Positions 9,728 through 23,017 of a DNA stretch of 64,000 nt are shown here, one piece after another. A program made the position numbers and the translations under genes. The notes below the pieces were generated by a model. The model ran no database searches, was not told the DNA's origin, and saw only the letters and a list, made by a program, of their open reading frames with translations. Each line of letters begins with the position of its first letter. Position 1 is the first letter of the stretch. Origin of the DNA: Spongilla lacustris (lineage: Eukaryota > Porifera > Demospongiae > Spongillida > Spongillidae); contig OX442417.1 of the NCBI GenBank assembly GCA_949361645.1, positions 15,781,427 to 15,845,426 on the forward strand, in the 5' to 3' direction.

Positions 9728-10739
9728 GTATGTGCAGCTAAGGAGGCTAAGCAAAGCGCCTGATGAGGTCATGGACTAAGATTATACATACAGTACCATC
9801 CTAAATTAGTTTCAGAGTGTGAGCATACATTACATACCTTCAGTACAGGCGGGTAGGTTTGCTAAATAATCTAGGTATGTATTATTTACTGGCTCGAGTC
9901 ATATAACTGGTTCATCTTTTTTGACCCATGAACTTCAACTAATTATAAAAGGCTTCAATAGCCATGACAATAATGTAATATATCAAGCTGAGATATCATT
10001 AGAACCAATGGTTGCATTTCCATGTATGTGTGATTCAAGCCATGAAAAGGCTTGAACAGCGTCTTTGCTCTAAGCTCATGCGTGCACACGCTCCACTGAC
10101 CACAAGGGGAATGCATGTCCACCCTAGCTCAGAATACTTCACATGGTTGGCAGAGTGCTTTCTTAGCTCAGTGGCCACTGCTGTTGCCCCAGCTGCTGAC
10201 ACCCACTTCAGAGGGAAGGGAGGGGTTAAGTGGAGATGTCACTGTAAGGTCAAGGCAGCAGGCTCGCTGCAGAGTCAATAAGAAGCTAGGATGTCAGCAG
10301 GAGGTGTGTGCTGGAGCTCACGTCCCAGTCAACTGCCAGCTTCTGCCTTGGCACTGATGCAGGCATGATGGCAGGTTTGCGGCACTACATCCTTGAGCTT
10401 GGATGCAGCATCCCCATAATGATATTACTTACATGTTAGGGATCCAAAGGGTGTTCTGGAGATAGGGAGGTGAGGTGTCTAGCCCCAGCCACCACTTATA
10501 CAAAGTCAACCCTTTTATGTATGACTGATATAATAACTGAATGTGGTTTGATGCGTTGTTACCGACATGCATATTTTACATGATGACAGATGAGTTGTGG
10601 CTTTGTTGATGATCACTCCTTCATATAGCACAAGTATCAACAAGGGCTCAAAGAAAAAAAAAGCAACAGTCCTATATTGCATAGTTTCGCTATTTACTGA
10701 CATACATTACAGTCTGGAAAAGGGACTATATTTCTGTAT
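9728..10739. repeat. Duplicated non-coding block
   Basis: 10010-10500 is a clear copy of 22150-22620, with landmarks CATGAAAAGG and GCACTGATGC. 9780-9990 matches 21960-22140 and 40960-41090. No conserved ORF survives between copies. Confidence 0.6.
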
Positions 10740-12060
10740 AATAATGCAATGCAAAGCACTATATTCTAGTCGCAAATTTACATGGTGGTGTTTTGAGTGG
10801 AACGGTTATTTATTAAAACTGTAGAATCCGTTTTTGTATTTACACCTAGTATGTTAGTTCATTTCAAACATTCACAAAAATTTTGGATTTCATAATAATT
10901 GCAGCTGTTATTTATTCAGGTTAAGATTATTTTTTTTAAATGGCTGCAGTTGATGATGAAGGCAAAAATAGCTTTTATCAAGGATTTTCTGGTACAAAAA
11001 AGGAAAGAGACCAGAGATAACATATAGAGGGATTGGAAACAGGACCAATCAACACTAATAATGCTTGAATGCATTGCTGTTGCATGACTTTCTTTGTGCA
11101 ATACCAACTTGGTTATTATAAAGAACTGAGACCCATCGAAATCTAAAGGCAACTATAAAAGAGGGAGTGTGACCCTTTAGATCCTCTCATATAAGATGGT
11201 CAAAGATTATGAAATAGACAATGATAAGAAGGCACAGAACGATGTCAGTACTTGAAAACCTGGAGCTTGAACAGAGAAGGTCAAGGCTAAACCTTCGCCA
11301 ACTGGAACACACACTTCAGCACAAAGAATGCTACAACTAGCATCAAACATTCCTGGTTCCCACCCCTCCCCCTCTCCCCCTCACTGCATTCTTTAAATTT
11401 CCTTCCACCTGTCTACTTGGCCAGAATTGAAGAATAGCACAAGTAAAAGCGTATTTTAAACATAGGTTGTCACCTACACGTAGGCCCTGTGCTTAAGCGT
11501 TACATTATTTGGGTTAAAGTTTGCAATAGAACGCCTACATGCAGGCATTTGTTCGATTACCCTATCCTGCCCCCCCCCCCCTCCCACCTTCCAGAAATGC
11601 TGGACGCGCCCATGATGTCACACATCTCAGTATGTCACTGACTTATCTTCCACTATTTTGCTCTGTTCTCTGAAGTAATATGGATAGCTGTATCTCTGTG
11701 CATCATACCTAAATTAGGTTTCCGCTTCTATCACAAGGAAGTCCATTGATGTCATTGATGAAAGCAGCTCACAAAGATGTCACCAAATTGCATAGGTGAA
11801 CTTAACACTCTAAGACCATGCCAACAAATTTAAAGGGACCTACTCACATTGCCATGCAGAAGTACATCTCTCCACCATCCTTTGTACACATCATTAGAAG
11901 CGTACCGAATAGGAGACCTCGCCCCTGTACAAACACCCAATTGACACCACAACCTTCTGGTTATCAATATTATAGACTATCACAGCATGGTGATGTGATT
12001 TTCCCTCCCGCTTTCACCATGGTATTGGACCAATAGAATTTCAGCACACATACCCCTCGA
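10740..12060. repeat. Orphan flanks of a lost zinc-finger gene
   Basis: 10740-11540 matches the 5' flanks of the zinc-finger units and 11630-12060 matches their 3' flanks, but no finger coding sequence lies to the left of the 5' flank. A TTAA-type MITE relic (11457-11562) and a C-run separate the two. The 3' part probably belongs to the gene at 13578, displaced by an insertion at about 12060-13510. Confidence 0.65.
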
Positions 12061-12299
12061 TATCAGTTAGGTTAGGTCATCAATATAATAATATATACAC
12101 CACTTCTCTCTATTATAATAGTTTACATGACATTCCTGCTTCAGACGTCAGGCTCAGGTAAAAAAAATAACTCAGTTTTGCGTTGCCTTTCAATCTACTC
12201 TTTCATGCAGAATCGAAAGATAAGGAGCAAGACCATGGGGGATTTTTTTTACCAGGAGTAGGATGAAGCTGGGATTCACCCTCCAACCCCAGAGTCGTT

Positions 12300-12951
12300 T
12301 ACACCCATAGTAGTGCTGCCCCTGCTGCTGGCACTACAACCCAAAGCGCTGGCCCAGCTGCCAGCAGAAGAAACACGAGATAGGAATGGTTTTAGAGAGC
12401 GCCAGTTACACCAAAAATCGTAGAATGGAGTGGAGATACAATCCACTAGAAGTGCTTCACCCTCCACCAGGAGGACTGCTCCCGCTGCCCCTGTGGACAG
12501 CACCCTGGCCTGCATGGCCGCTGCCACCACCTCCAAGGCTGCAGTGGCGGGAGGCGAGAGGCAGAGGTGGAGGAGGCCGGGATCGGGGAAGAGGAGATTG
12601 AAGGTTCCACAGCCAGACGTGGATTTTTTCACTATATTACAAACTGTTGCAACTACTACTATCATTATTAGAGTAACATTAATCATTATAAATCATTCAA
12701 ATACCAATTTTTTATGGAAGAAGTATTCCTCTCTTGGAGCTACGTACTTCTTTGTTCCTATAGCATGTGAGTCTCTTGGTGTGTTTGGTGCAGAAACGTT
12801 GTACTTTCTTCAGGACCTTGGCCATCGTCTGCACCAAACCACTGGAGAGTTCTTACTCCAGCGCCTTTCTGTGGCTATCCAGAGAGGAAATTCTATACCT
12901 CCATATTCACGTTGGTTTATGTTGTTGTTAGCCATATATGTTAGTTTATAA
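12300..12951 (+). pseudogene. Insertion with retroelement C-terminal domain relic
   Basis: 12300-12620 is a diverged copy of 41940-42187 (Ala/Pro/Ser-rich reading, then acidic residues in another frame). From 12714 the frame reads FFVPIACESLGVFGAETLYF and later LLQRLSVAIQRGNS. This is the pattern I associate with the C-terminal nuclease-like tail of reverse-transcriptase elements common in invertebrate genomes; the family name is from memory. No reverse transcriptase is present. The surrounding 12060-13510 interrupts the 3' flank of the next zinc-finger gene. Confidence 0.5.
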
Positions 12952-13577
12952 TGTACGTTACTTAATATATATATATATATAATTGTAATTTGGTGGGTGC
13001 GTAGGAGTATTATTAATAGCTGCCGTGAAAACTTTTGTTTGGGAAATGATTAACAAAACACCAGATATCGCAATGCCACTATATAGCCAATTCGATGATT
13101 TGGATTTTGGATAGACTTACTAACTCACTCAGTAGCCCACAAAGGATTTTATCCAGTATAGCTTGTGGACGGTCAGTTGTCATGTATATTATTGTGGCAA
13201 ATTATCTGCAGTCACATGTACATGCAAAGATGGTGTAGACTAGCTAGCCCCACCATGTGCAATCTCTAGCATCAGGTTACATAAAAAACAAATGAGTGAA
13301 ATAAGATATAAAAATTTAATTGGTGATGTAGGATTTCAAATGAGTAAACAGTAAGGAAACAAGGAATTATGGATATTATGCATTCATTAATAATAATACT
13401 AACATATATTTAGCACAGCATTTCAGCCAGGTAGATTTGCTCAATAATGAAAGTATGTAATATTTAATGAATGCATAATATCCGTAATCCTTGTTTCCTT
13501 ATCACATCAACAATTTAATTTTTGTATCCTGTAATAATTTAGAATTCAAATTTACTATACAAACACTAATGCAATAG
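12952..13577. other. Non-coding stretch, AT-rich
   Basis: Contains an (AT)n run near 12966-12981. An inverted pair of GGAAACAAGGA-type sequences (13353-13395 and 13470-13502) may be the end of the insertion. From 13510 the zinc-finger 3' flank resumes. Confidence 0.4.
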
Positions 13578-14684
13578 TTACATATGACAAGACTTAAGAT
13601 GGTAAACCAAACTCTTCTTGTATAGGTAAGATTTGGTACATCCACTGTTGCTGCACCTCAACCTCTCTCCAGTATGAGTCCTGCAGTGGGCCTTCAATGC
13701 ATCTGAGCTTTTAAATGATCTCTTACAGAAACATTTGTAAATCTTCTCTCCAGTATGAGTGAACATGTGTGTTCGCAGAATTGACTGATATGAAAATCCT
13801 TTTCCACATTGTTTACACTGATGGGGCTTCTCTCCCGTATGAGTGAGCATGTGTCTTTGCAGATTTGACAGTTGTGGAAATCCCTTTCCACATTGTTCAC
13901 ACAGATGTGGCTTCTCTCCAGTATGAGTGAGCATGTGTTTGGTAAGATTTGACTGTAGTGAAAATCCCTTTCCACATTGATCACACTGATGTGGCTTCTC
14001 TCCAGTATGAGTGAGCATGTGTGTTTGCAGAGATGACTGTTGTGAAAATCCCTTTCCACATTGTTCACACTGATGTGGCTTCTCTCCAGTATGAGTGAGC
14101 ATGTGTTTGGTAAGATTTGACTGTAGTGAAAATCCCTTTCCACATTGATCACACTGATGTGGCTTCTCTCCAGTATGAGTGAGCATGTGTGTTTGCAGAG
14201 ATGACTGTTGTGAAAATCCCTTTCCACATTGTTCACACTGATGTGGCTTCTCTCCAGTATGAGTGAGCATGTGTTTGGTAAGATTTGACTGTAGTGAAAA
14301 TCCCTTGCCACATTGATCACACTGATGTGGCTTCTCTCCAGTATGAGTGAGCATGTGTGTTTGCAGAGATGACTGTTGTGAAAATGCCTTTCCGCATTGT
14401 TGACACTGATGTGGCTTCTCTCCAGTATGAGTGAGCATGTGTATTTTCAGATGTGACTGTTGTGAAAATGCCTTTCCACATTCTTGACACTGATGAGGCT
14501 TCTCTCCCGTATGAGTGAACATGTGTGTTCGCAGAGTAGACTTTAGTGAAAATTCCTTTCCACATTGTTCACATTGATGTGGCTTCTCTCCAGTATGAGT
14601 GAGCATGTGTGTTCGCAGATGTGATGGTCGTGAAAATCCCTTTCCACATTGTTCACACTCATGTGGTCGTCTTCCTGAAGCCAT
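13578..14684 (-). CDS. C2H2 zinc-finger protein, 13 zinc modules
   Basis: Intronless paralog of the gene at 1121-3991, 368 residues from MASGRRP. It has eleven 28-residue fingers, then the same atypical tail pair (YKCFCKRSF and [11 protein letters not shown], ending CHM). Fingers 4-9 are three copies of a two-finger unit (helices QQSSLQT and LQSNLTK). A longer ORF could start at 14786. I prefer the inner ATG because the upstream GTACA-ATG is one base shorter than in the paralogs, so no reading frame is conserved there. Probably nuclear and DNA-binding; no effector domain. It lacks the 38-bp minisatellite upstream. Confidence 0.92.
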   Translation of the reverse strand: MASGRRPHECEQCGKGFSRPSHLRTHMLTHTGEKPHQCEQCGKEFSLKSTLRTHMFTHTGEKPHQCQECGKAFSQQSHLKIHMLTHTGEKPHQCQQCGKAFSQQSSLQTHMLTHTGEKPHQCDQCGKGFSLQSNLTKHMLTHTGEKPHQCEQCGKGFSQQSSLQTHMLTHTGEKPHQCDQCGKGFSLQSNLTKHMLTHTGEKPHQCEQCGKGFSQQSSLQTHMLTHTGEKPHQCDQCGKGFSLQSNLTKHMLTHTGEKPHLCEQCGKGFPQLSNLQRHMLTHTGEKPHQCKQCGKGFSYQSILRTHMFTHTGEKIYKCFCKRSFKSSDALKAHCRTHTGERLRCSNSGCTKSYLYKKSLVYHLKSCHM

Positions 14685-14769
14685 TGTACCTGCAGACTGA
14701 CAAAGACTTGGTATAGTACTACAGTCAAGACAGTGTGGTATTTTCGCCCGGTCGTCAATGGTCAAATGT

Positions 14770-16047
14770 TTTTGGAACAATGACATACCAAATGTGATTA
14801 CATTTTTATGTTGTGATTACATTTTTATGTTGAGAAATTAAATGTAAATAAAAAGTGGAAAAGGAGCAGTCAGAGACTGAATTTCTCCATAATCATACAA
14901 TGCACAGTACTACATATTTTAATTAACATGGTGATGTTTTGAGGTGGAAAGGTTTGCATATCTTATTAACAGTTTTTATATTTAGTTGTTCGAATCACCA
15001 TGTATGTTAGTGTGCCTATTCCCCAAAAACAGTCATAAAAACATTGGATTTCAAAATAATTGTGGTTGTCATTTATCATGGTTCAGATTTTTTTTATATA
15101 TGGCTTCAGTTGATGATGAAGGAATATAGCCTTTTTTTAACGATTGAGTAAGGTACATATACACATGTATGCACCCATTCAGATAGTGCAGAATGAATCC
15201 TGGAGTGGGGAATATTTTTTAAAGGGTTGAAAATTTTCCAAAGCATTAATTACGAAAACACAACAGCAGGGGTGTACAGCATGCTATAAATGCTCACTGA
15301 TTTGCAAACGTCTTTGCATGCACCTTATCTCTTTGGGCACATCAAACAGAATATATTGTTAAATGATTTTGCATAACCACTACAGTTAAGTCCATCACCA
15401 ATATTTAAACCACTTGATCAAAGCAATACGTTTTTTTTTCTTCTTCTACAGTCTGGGGATTGTGACTAGAGAACAATATAACCAGATATAATATATAGAG
15501 GTATTGGAAACAGGACCAATCAACACAAATTAAATGCATTGCGTGACTTTCTTTGTGCTACCAACCTGGTTATTGTAAAGGATTTGTACCCATCAAAACC
15601 CAAAGACAATTATGAAAGAGGGAGTGTGACCCTTTAGATCCTCTCATATAAGATGGTCAAAGATTGTGAAAATAGACAATGATAAGGAGCCACAGAGCTA
15701 TGTCAGTACTTGAACAAACAAGGACAAGGCTAAACCTTCGCCAACAGGAGCATACACTTCAGCACGAAGAATGCAACTAACATCAAACACTCCTCACATT
15801 CTTTATATCTCCTTCCATCTGTCTGCTAGGAATCGATGAATAGATGAAATAGACAGATAAAAGCACATGAGATGGGCACACTACTAACAACGCACTGAAA
15901 ATAATTCACTAAAACCGGCCACTACCTCTTATACAAGATGCTATTTAATTTGAATTGACGAATTGTTCCAATAGTATAGGTCTGGGGGGGGGGGGGGAAG
16001 GGGAGGCGAGAAATATACTAAAAAACCAATTAAAATAAGTAACAAAT
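14770..16047. repeat. Duplicated 5' flank of zinc-finger unit C
   Basis: Matches the 5' flanks of units A and D in order. It has a tandem GTGATTACATTTTTATGTTG duplication near 14797, a T-rich tract near 15430, the short-ORF block at 15650-15790 and a G-run near 15985. It carries neither the Kolobok-like nor the hAT insertions, so it serves as the empty-site reference. Confidence 0.7.
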
Positions 16048-17835
16048 GTATCGTAGCTGCCCTGGACTGTATTATTGGAGAACCTAATAACGCTAGAGGA
16101 TAATAGGGGAGTTAGTATGCATGGGAGAAGGTCTGCATTTTTGGCATTCGTATTTGGTGTTAGTATTTATTTGATGCACTACAGTGGTGGTGACACAGAT
16201 GCCGTGAACATATATAATGGATGAAGAGCATGCAGTTTCCCCACCTTTTGGTGTTCTCAACCCGTGGTGGGGTTCCCTCAAGCCAAAGTGCAATTCTACT
16301 TGCGGAAAAAAACCAATGATGACACCACATACTACTATGTCCTTTCCGCACTTGACTAAGCTACAACCACCTGACTGTTAGACCTCATAACTCAGTCTTC
16401 AACGAATGGTAAATACGTTGTGTTGAAGACTTGCCGTATCGAGCCTTTCAGCCTCGGCAAAAGGGAGCAAGCATCTCAACTATTTCATTTTCGTGAGTTA
16501 GAAGACAACAAACCCTCCAATCTGATGGATGTGATGTTGGCTCTACTTGGAGGCCATTCTCCCTGTTTGAGGCTGTTTTCTTTTTCAACGCCTCAGACCA
16601 AGCAGTAGGTACATTCTTTCTGGCAGCCTTTAGCATTTTTCAGTGAAAGAAAACACAGTGCATTTGATCGAGAATTGCTGCTCATTTTTATTTTTGGGTA
16701 CAGCATTTTCGTCATTTCCTAGGTCGCCCATTTGTTGCATACATTGACCACAAGCTGTCAACATTCTGTATGACAAAGGTGTCAGAATCATGGTCCGGTC
16801 AGCTCTCCTTTATCTCTGAATTTACGACATGTTCAACACATTGAAGTAAAAAACAACCCAGTAGCTGACTCTCTGTCAAGAGCTACTATTGAATTGGTTC
16901 ACCTTGGAATTGATCACACTGCTATGGCTGCAGACCAACAGAATGACCCTGAGGTACTAGAGTGCCGATCTCCCTCTTCCAGTTCAGTGTTTCCAGACAT
17001 TTCATTAGGAAAACAAGGTTTCAAACTTCTTTGTGACGTTTCCACTGGTCAGATAAATCTAGGCCAGTTGTACCCGTGAGTTGATGACGTCTAATGCTTG
17101 ACCTGATTCATGATTTATCTCATCCCTCCATATGTGCCTCGTGGGAAGTTGTATCGTCAAGATTTGTCTGCAAAGGACTACGTATACACAAGCGTGAAAA
17201 CATGCATTCCATGTTAAAGCTCCAACATTGACACACAAGTGAAGACTGCCCCCACTTGAAAGGTTTGACGTTCCGCATCGCCGTTTTGGCCACATTCATG
17301 TGGACATAGTGGGACCCCTACCCCATCCAATGGTTTCACCCACCATCGCACAATAGTGCCGGTATCATTTGTCATGATGGCCAGAGGCGATTCCTCTCAA
17401 TGAGACATCCACCACAACTTCTATTTAAGCTTTCCTCTATCATTGGATAGCCCTTTTGGTGTCTCCATGGGCATGTCATCCAATAGATGGTCCCAGTTCA
17501 CCTCACAGCTACAGTCCGTTGAAAGATTCCACCGTCCCCTTATGACAGCCTTGGACCAGTTCCTGTGGTGGTGCCCTAACGTAGAAGCTAACCTTTAACT
17601 TACAAAAGACACTGGCCCCACCACTCCTAAAACACATTCTCACAATACTGACAGTTGTCCTAATTTCTCCTTATACAAGATTTGGATGCTGGGTCTGTGC
17701 AGTTTTGGGGGAGTGGTGTAGAAGCCCTGGACTATTGGAGAACCAAATAACTTCAGGGGGATTATAGGGGAGTTAGGTTGCTGAGAAGGTCTGTCTTTTT
17801 GTTCGTGTTTAGAGTTAGTATTTAGTTGTTGCTAA
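16048..17835 (+). mobile_element. Ty3/gypsy LTR retrotransposon relic
   Basis: Two short LTR-like ends (16048-16183 and about 17717-17835) share a core with CCCTGGACT, ATTGGAGAACC and AGGGGAGTTAG. Between them are decayed coding pieces in order: a gag-like stretch near 16480-16600 (NLMDVMLALLG), an RNase H-like stretch near 16720-16880 (AYIDHKLSTF, VADSLSRA) and an integrase-like stretch near 17270-17330 (GHIHVDIVGPLP). Stops and frameshifts interrupt all of them. It is inactive. Confidence 0.75.
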
Positions 17836-18780
17836 AATCGAGAAAGGCTATTTTGACAATTTTCGTTACCTTGTAGCATTCAAGACTTCTATTCTAACCA
17901 TTCATTCCGCCTCTTTTTTCTGGTATACTTAGGTGTGACTCACCCGTACAAGCATATTTGCACACATGAAAATTCTGGATCGAAGTCTAGCGCGATCGAT
18001 CCCGTTTCCAAACCCTCTAGTAGTATACATTATTACCACCCGCAAGTACTACCTGGCTGTATATGGACAGCCTCGGAGCCTTAGTTCTCAATATCGAGCA
18101 AACTTTCTGGAACGTCTGGCAAGCGCAAGGCCCTCGAAACATCACGTGCGCATCATACCGTATAAAAGTAGCTATAGGGATTGTTCAATATCTAGTTATC
18201 TTAAGCCAGGTTACGAATTTAAAGTCATTACCAATGCAAATAACTAACAAAAGTACATATCAGAACCTCAACGTACCTGACGAAAAATTTACTAGTACCG
18301 TACTCGCAAACGTGGTCTCGTTCCCAGACCAATATGACGCAATGTTTTGCATAAGTACTGTATTAACACGCTCAAGGTAATAAACAATTTACCTGTCTGG
18401 GTACGAGACAGGCTATACATTTTCGCTAGGACTGGGCCTACTAGCACGTAAGGTGCACCAACAGGTAGGTATTAAAATGTTCGTATTCAAGCAGATACCG
18501 TCTGTATGTACGGATGTGTTCATAGTACGTTATATTACTATGATGTGTTTACACCCTCTTGGTTAGTCTCGGCCCCAGACCCAACGGACATTTTCCCTTT
18601 GTATGTAGAATGGTTGTGGACTTGTGGTGTCGCTTTTGCATAAATACCCGAGAATTGTCTTGCTCCCAGTAGTAGTAGTCCTTCCTCTGCAGTGGCTTCA
18701 TAATAGGTACTGCCCTTAGTTGTGTCATTTTGTCATGTTGATATTAGTATATAGTAGGGTCATGCCAGCTGCACTTCTAA
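17836..18780. repeat. Duplicated distal flank, unit C
   Basis: Matches 9000-9450 and 36040-36960 (landmarks AGTACTACCTGGCTGTATA and CTAGCACGTAAGGTGCACC). Fragments of the TAGTCTCG...CCAGACC family occur near 18314, 18395 and 18564. No gene was recognised. Confidence 0.55.
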
Positions 18781-19780
18781 CAACATATCCAACTAGTGCC
18801 ACTCATACCACACACATCAGTCCCCAGACCACTCATCAGCCCCATTTTATCCCCAGACGATACCCAAGTGCCCCATTAGGCACAGGAATTCAGGGCCATA
18901 GACAACTATTTTTCTTTGGGGGTGCTGAAAAATGGAAAGGCAAGGGTATGAGATCTGTTTAAGTCTTGTGGACACCAATCCGGTCAATTTATGCTGGCGA
19001 TGAGTTGGGGACTACTATATAGTCCAGGATGCTTCATAGTGGACATATCAACTTAAGCAAACTTTCTTTGCGAAGGCACAAACATGAAATCGAGCAAGGA
19101 ACAGTGCTCAAAAGAACTGTATTACATGTACAAATTACAATGAACATCGCTTTTATAAAAAAAAAGTCTCCAAAAAATTTGGGCCTAGCACCCCGTTGTC
19201 TACGGCCTTGAGGATCCATTCATCCCACAACTTCTCACTCATTCACCACATAAGTGTGTCGTCAAATATGTATCAAAACAGTGCTCGCAGTAGTAGTCTT
19301 TCCTCTATAGTGACTTAATAAAACACAACCTGTCTATTGTGCCATTTTACAACCATCCGCCGCATTTTATCCCCAGACCACACACATCAGTCCCCAGACC
19401 ACTCATCAGCCCCATTTTATCCCCAGACCATACCCATCAGTCCCCAGACCACTCATCAGCCCCATTCTATCCCCAGACCATACCCATGTGCCCCTTTAGG
19501 CACAGGAACGATTCACGAGTCATCAAGTGTGCTGTGAAATATGGCGCCATATAATATCAAAGCAGTGTTTGAGGATAAATGAACCAATTAATTTTAATTG
19601 CAGGGGTGGATGGAAGGGTACAAGTAGGATGAGTAGGATGGTGGTGTGGTATCCACCCAATAGAAGGATGGGTTTGTGGTATCCATCCCATGGAAGGATG
19701 GGTGGATAAGTCATCATAACATTCTAAAGTAAACCTGTAAATAACCAGAGAAATTAAACTGACAGTGCCTCACATGAATC
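18781..19780. repeat. Short tandem repeats in duplicated block
   Basis: 18800-18860 and 19370-19490 repeat CAGTCCCCAGACC / CATCAGCCCCAT units. 19610-19705 repeats GGTATCCA(C/T)CC-AT-GGAAGGATGGG units. Related arrays lie at 37930-37985 and 38090-38215. Confidence 0.6.
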
Positions 19781-19942
19781 CAATGAGGTGATCTCTCCTC
19801 CCAAAGTGGCTGAGGTAAGATGGCTAAACCATGGCTTAAGTTTTCATTTGATAATGAATTCAGAGGAGGTGTGGTTTGGTGGAGGAAGGAGGCGTGGTTT
19901 AGAGAGGGAAGGTCAGAGGAGGTGTGGGTTAGTTGGAAAAGG

Positions 19943-20036
19943 TGAAGACCAGGTTACTGACCCTAGAGGCCTCACAGAGTACTTCCCTCACCTTGAGTAC
20001 TTGACACGTGTGGGCTGGGCACTAGATGGACTCAAG
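19943..20036 (+). pseudogene. DPP8/9-like exon copy
   Basis: Reads RGLTEYFPHLEYLTRVGWA, which resembles the propeller segment of dipeptidyl peptidases 8/9 (EYIARAGWT-type). Copies on the minus strand lie at 24872-24951, 38540-38620 and 41246-41330. The last two have an extra C that breaks the frame. Here the ORF meets a stop just after DGLK, where the other copies have a GTAAG donor. Confidence 0.4.
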
Positions 20037-20120
20037 TAAACTTCTAATAGAGTGCTCTGTGCCCTTCCCTCTAACAGTTATATGAACACCACAAAGTGTG
20101 TTGTGGTAAAACTCTTCTTT

Positions 20121-20349
20121 TTAAAGAGCATGCAATTTTTTTTTAAAGGGTGTTACCGCAACACACTTTGGGGTGTTCATATGCCTGTTTAGGACGCACA
20201 AGCTTAATTGTGTGTCATCTCTTCCTGCCCGACCACTTTCTTGTATGTAGGCTTCTATTGTGTCAGACGCATATAGACCCCAGTGCACAATCTGCTTCAC
20301 ATTGGAGCAGTCAATACCTATTCCATATGCAACTGTGCATATCACAATC
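20121..20349 (-). pseudogene. RecQ-type helicase exon fragment
   Basis: After a CTTAG acceptor the frame reads VICTVAYGIGIDCSN, IVHWGLYASDTIEAY and then IQESGRAGRDD. This covers RecQ helicase motifs V-VI, including the arginine finger motif. No other helicase motif is found nearby. A second copy at 38818-39025 has Gly-stop in place of Gly-Arg, so at least that one is dead. Confidence 0.6.
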
Positions 20350-22990
20350 CTAAGTGAACTGTTAGGGACAATTAAATTTTTGATAATGTCCTTTTTTTTA
20401 CCTCACTGTGGGTTAAACTAGTAAACATATCCACAAGCCTTAATCTGGAGTGATCTGGAGCTCCTTTGCATGGGTTCAGTACAGCCATCACCTAAAGTTG
20501 CATTTAAAAAATCTGTATAGCATGGAGTAATCTTCGTATCTTGAGCAATATGTAATAATCATTGGCCGGAGTTAATAAATATTATATTAAAATTGATATC
20601 ATAAAAGCAGTTATTTAAAGTAATCCAATACCATGTAAAATTTACTCCATGAATGAGGCCAGAGGCGCACCATCATCAAATCCCAGCCCACTTCTCCATT
20701 GAGTACGTGACCCTATCAGATAGAGGCTCACTGCTCGAACCCCTGCAAAAGCAAGCTGTGATATGACATAATGGAGTAGGCTTTGTCCCACTTGAAGGAC
20801 AGAGACTGACCATGTGCTTCAGGAGGTGACTAGCCTCTTTGTGAAGCAGTCCATCCACTGAAAGGACAAATGAGGGGGAGGAGCCTCACTGCCTCTACTG
20901 TGCCTTGTTGTACATTCTCCTCTGTTTTCTCCTACGAGCTGGACTCAAGGATGGCATCAGGAGCTGGATGGCATCATGCAGAGCTGGATGATATGGCAGT
21001 GAACATGTCAGTGCCTATGATATGAACATCGAACTATGTGACCTCTACCTCTGGTTGCCAGACACCTCTGATGTCCACAACTCAAGCCTTAGTCCTAAAT
21101 CACTTGAAGTGACAGTAGCTTCATTCACTATGGGCTAGCTCCTTGATGGCCTGGCTTTGGGCCACACTAGACTAGCGAGATACTGATTAAAACAGTCTGG
21201 ATGGAGTCTTGGCATTGTGGTGCAGCATAACCAAGGGCATGTAAGTGATTTTGACAGAGACAATAGTTTAGTAATTGGTTAGTGCCTGCATATGGTTGCA
21301 GAGGAAGATGTGGCTGTGGACCATGCAATGAGAAGGTTAGTTGTTATGAGACATCAGAAGTCACAAAAATAATTTATGACAAGTGATCACTACTGCATAC
21401 TGACACAACACTTCATTAAAATACTGTATCTGTTTTCGTAACCTGCCAATTATGGCTTTGAAAAGAAACAGAACAATCTTAAAATTTCTGGTTAGATCTC
21501 CAAACCCAGATGTTGGACAAATCCAAAAATACTTGCCAAGGCAACTGATGTGCATGTCAAACCGCTGTGGAAGACAGAATACCTTATACAAGTTAAAAAA
21601 TAAAAGTCATCATCATCATCATCATTATATCAGCATTAGAGTGGAATGATGGTATATTTTGCTTCTAACTGGGTAATTAATGCACTTGGTATTCAATTTT
21701 GCAAAGATGTGGATTCCATTCATGCATGACACTGTTCTCTGACCATGGAGTTATCTTTTCTGTATTCTTCACTGTCTAGATCTCCCCAAGAGCATGCTAT
21801 ACATCACTTCAGCACTGCATTCACTGAGTAACACCTGATGGTGGACCAAGATAACAGGATCATGGGCACTCTCTGTAATTGGATAAGGACCGACTATTAC
21901 TCCCAGTAACGTTAACAGTCCTTAACCGGCCACTGCGTGTGCATGTTTTCAGAGGACTACGATACAGTACCCTCCAAGATTGGTTTAAGAGTGTGCGTAT
22001 ACACATATTTACTGGGTACCTCCTGGCTCATATAACTGGTTCATTATCTCGACCCTTTGATGCTGAACGTGAACTAAAAGGTTTCAATAGGCATGACATA
22101 ATGATGTCATATACACCCAAAATATGATCCATACTGAGATGTCATTACAACCAATGGTTGTATTTCAATGTATGTGTGATGCAAGCCATGAAAAGGTTAG
22201 AACAGCTTCTTTGCTCCAAGCTCAATATGATTCCACCACAAGAGGAATGCATGTCCACCCCACCTCAAAACACTTCACATGGTTGGCAGATTGCTTTCTT
22301 AGTCAGTGGCCACTGCCCCTGCTGCTGACACCAACTTCAGAGGAAAGGGAAGGGTTAAGTGGAGATGTCACTGTAAGGTCAAAGGTAGCAGGCTTGCCAG
22401 AGAGTCAGTTACAAGCTAGGATGTCAGCAGGAGGTGTGTGCTAGAGCTCACGTCCAAGTCCACTGCCAGCTTCTGCCTTGGCACTGATGCACGAATGATG
22501 GCAGGTTTGGAGCACTACATCCCTGAGCTTGTGGTGCCTGGATACAGCATCCCCATATCACTTACATGTTAAGGCATGGAGGGAGCCAGGTGAGGTGTGT
22601 AGCCCCAGCCACTACTTATACAACAAAACAAATGACAACCCTTTTTTGTATTGTAAACTGAATGTGGATTGATGCGTTTATACCTACATGTATACTTTAC
22701 ATGATAACAGATGAGTTGTGACTTTGTTGATGATCACTCCTTCATACAGACATGGGGAGGAGGGGCAAGTGAAGCTACAGTCCTACATTTCATTGTAGCA
22801 CTTTTACTGACATACATTACAGTCTATGATTCTAAATATAGCACTATTACTTTTTGAGGCTGCACACTAGGTTATGATTAGAAAGATACCGTAATGTCAC
22901 ACCTCATTAGAATGATAATACAAAGATGCATGGCCAGGGAAATTTATATCTGCATGGCTGAATGCATGCAAAGTGTACACATGGTACACG
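20350..22990. repeat. Duplicated non-coding block (copy at 38.9-41.1 kb)
   Basis: Runs parallel to 39025-41090 with indels. Shared landmarks are AATCCCAGCCCACTTCTCC near 20680, ATGGCTTTGAAAAGAAACAG near 21450, a (CAT)n microsatellite near 21609 and GGACTATTACTCCC-type sequence near 21890. ORFs differ between copies, so no gene is called. 22150-22620 is also shared with 10010-10500. Confidence 0.6.
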
Positions 22991-23017
22991 TATGTTCTGC
23001 ATAAAAACAAGACACGT

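Noticed and set aside
12276..12686. 136-residue minus-strand ORF
   Set aside because: Lies opposite the retroelement-associated frame, is not conserved in the copy at 41940-42187 and shows no family features.
20676..20858. 60-residue minus-strand ORF in the duplicated block
   Set aside because: Its counterpart near 39330-39520 carries an indel that shifts the frame, and no family match is apparent.
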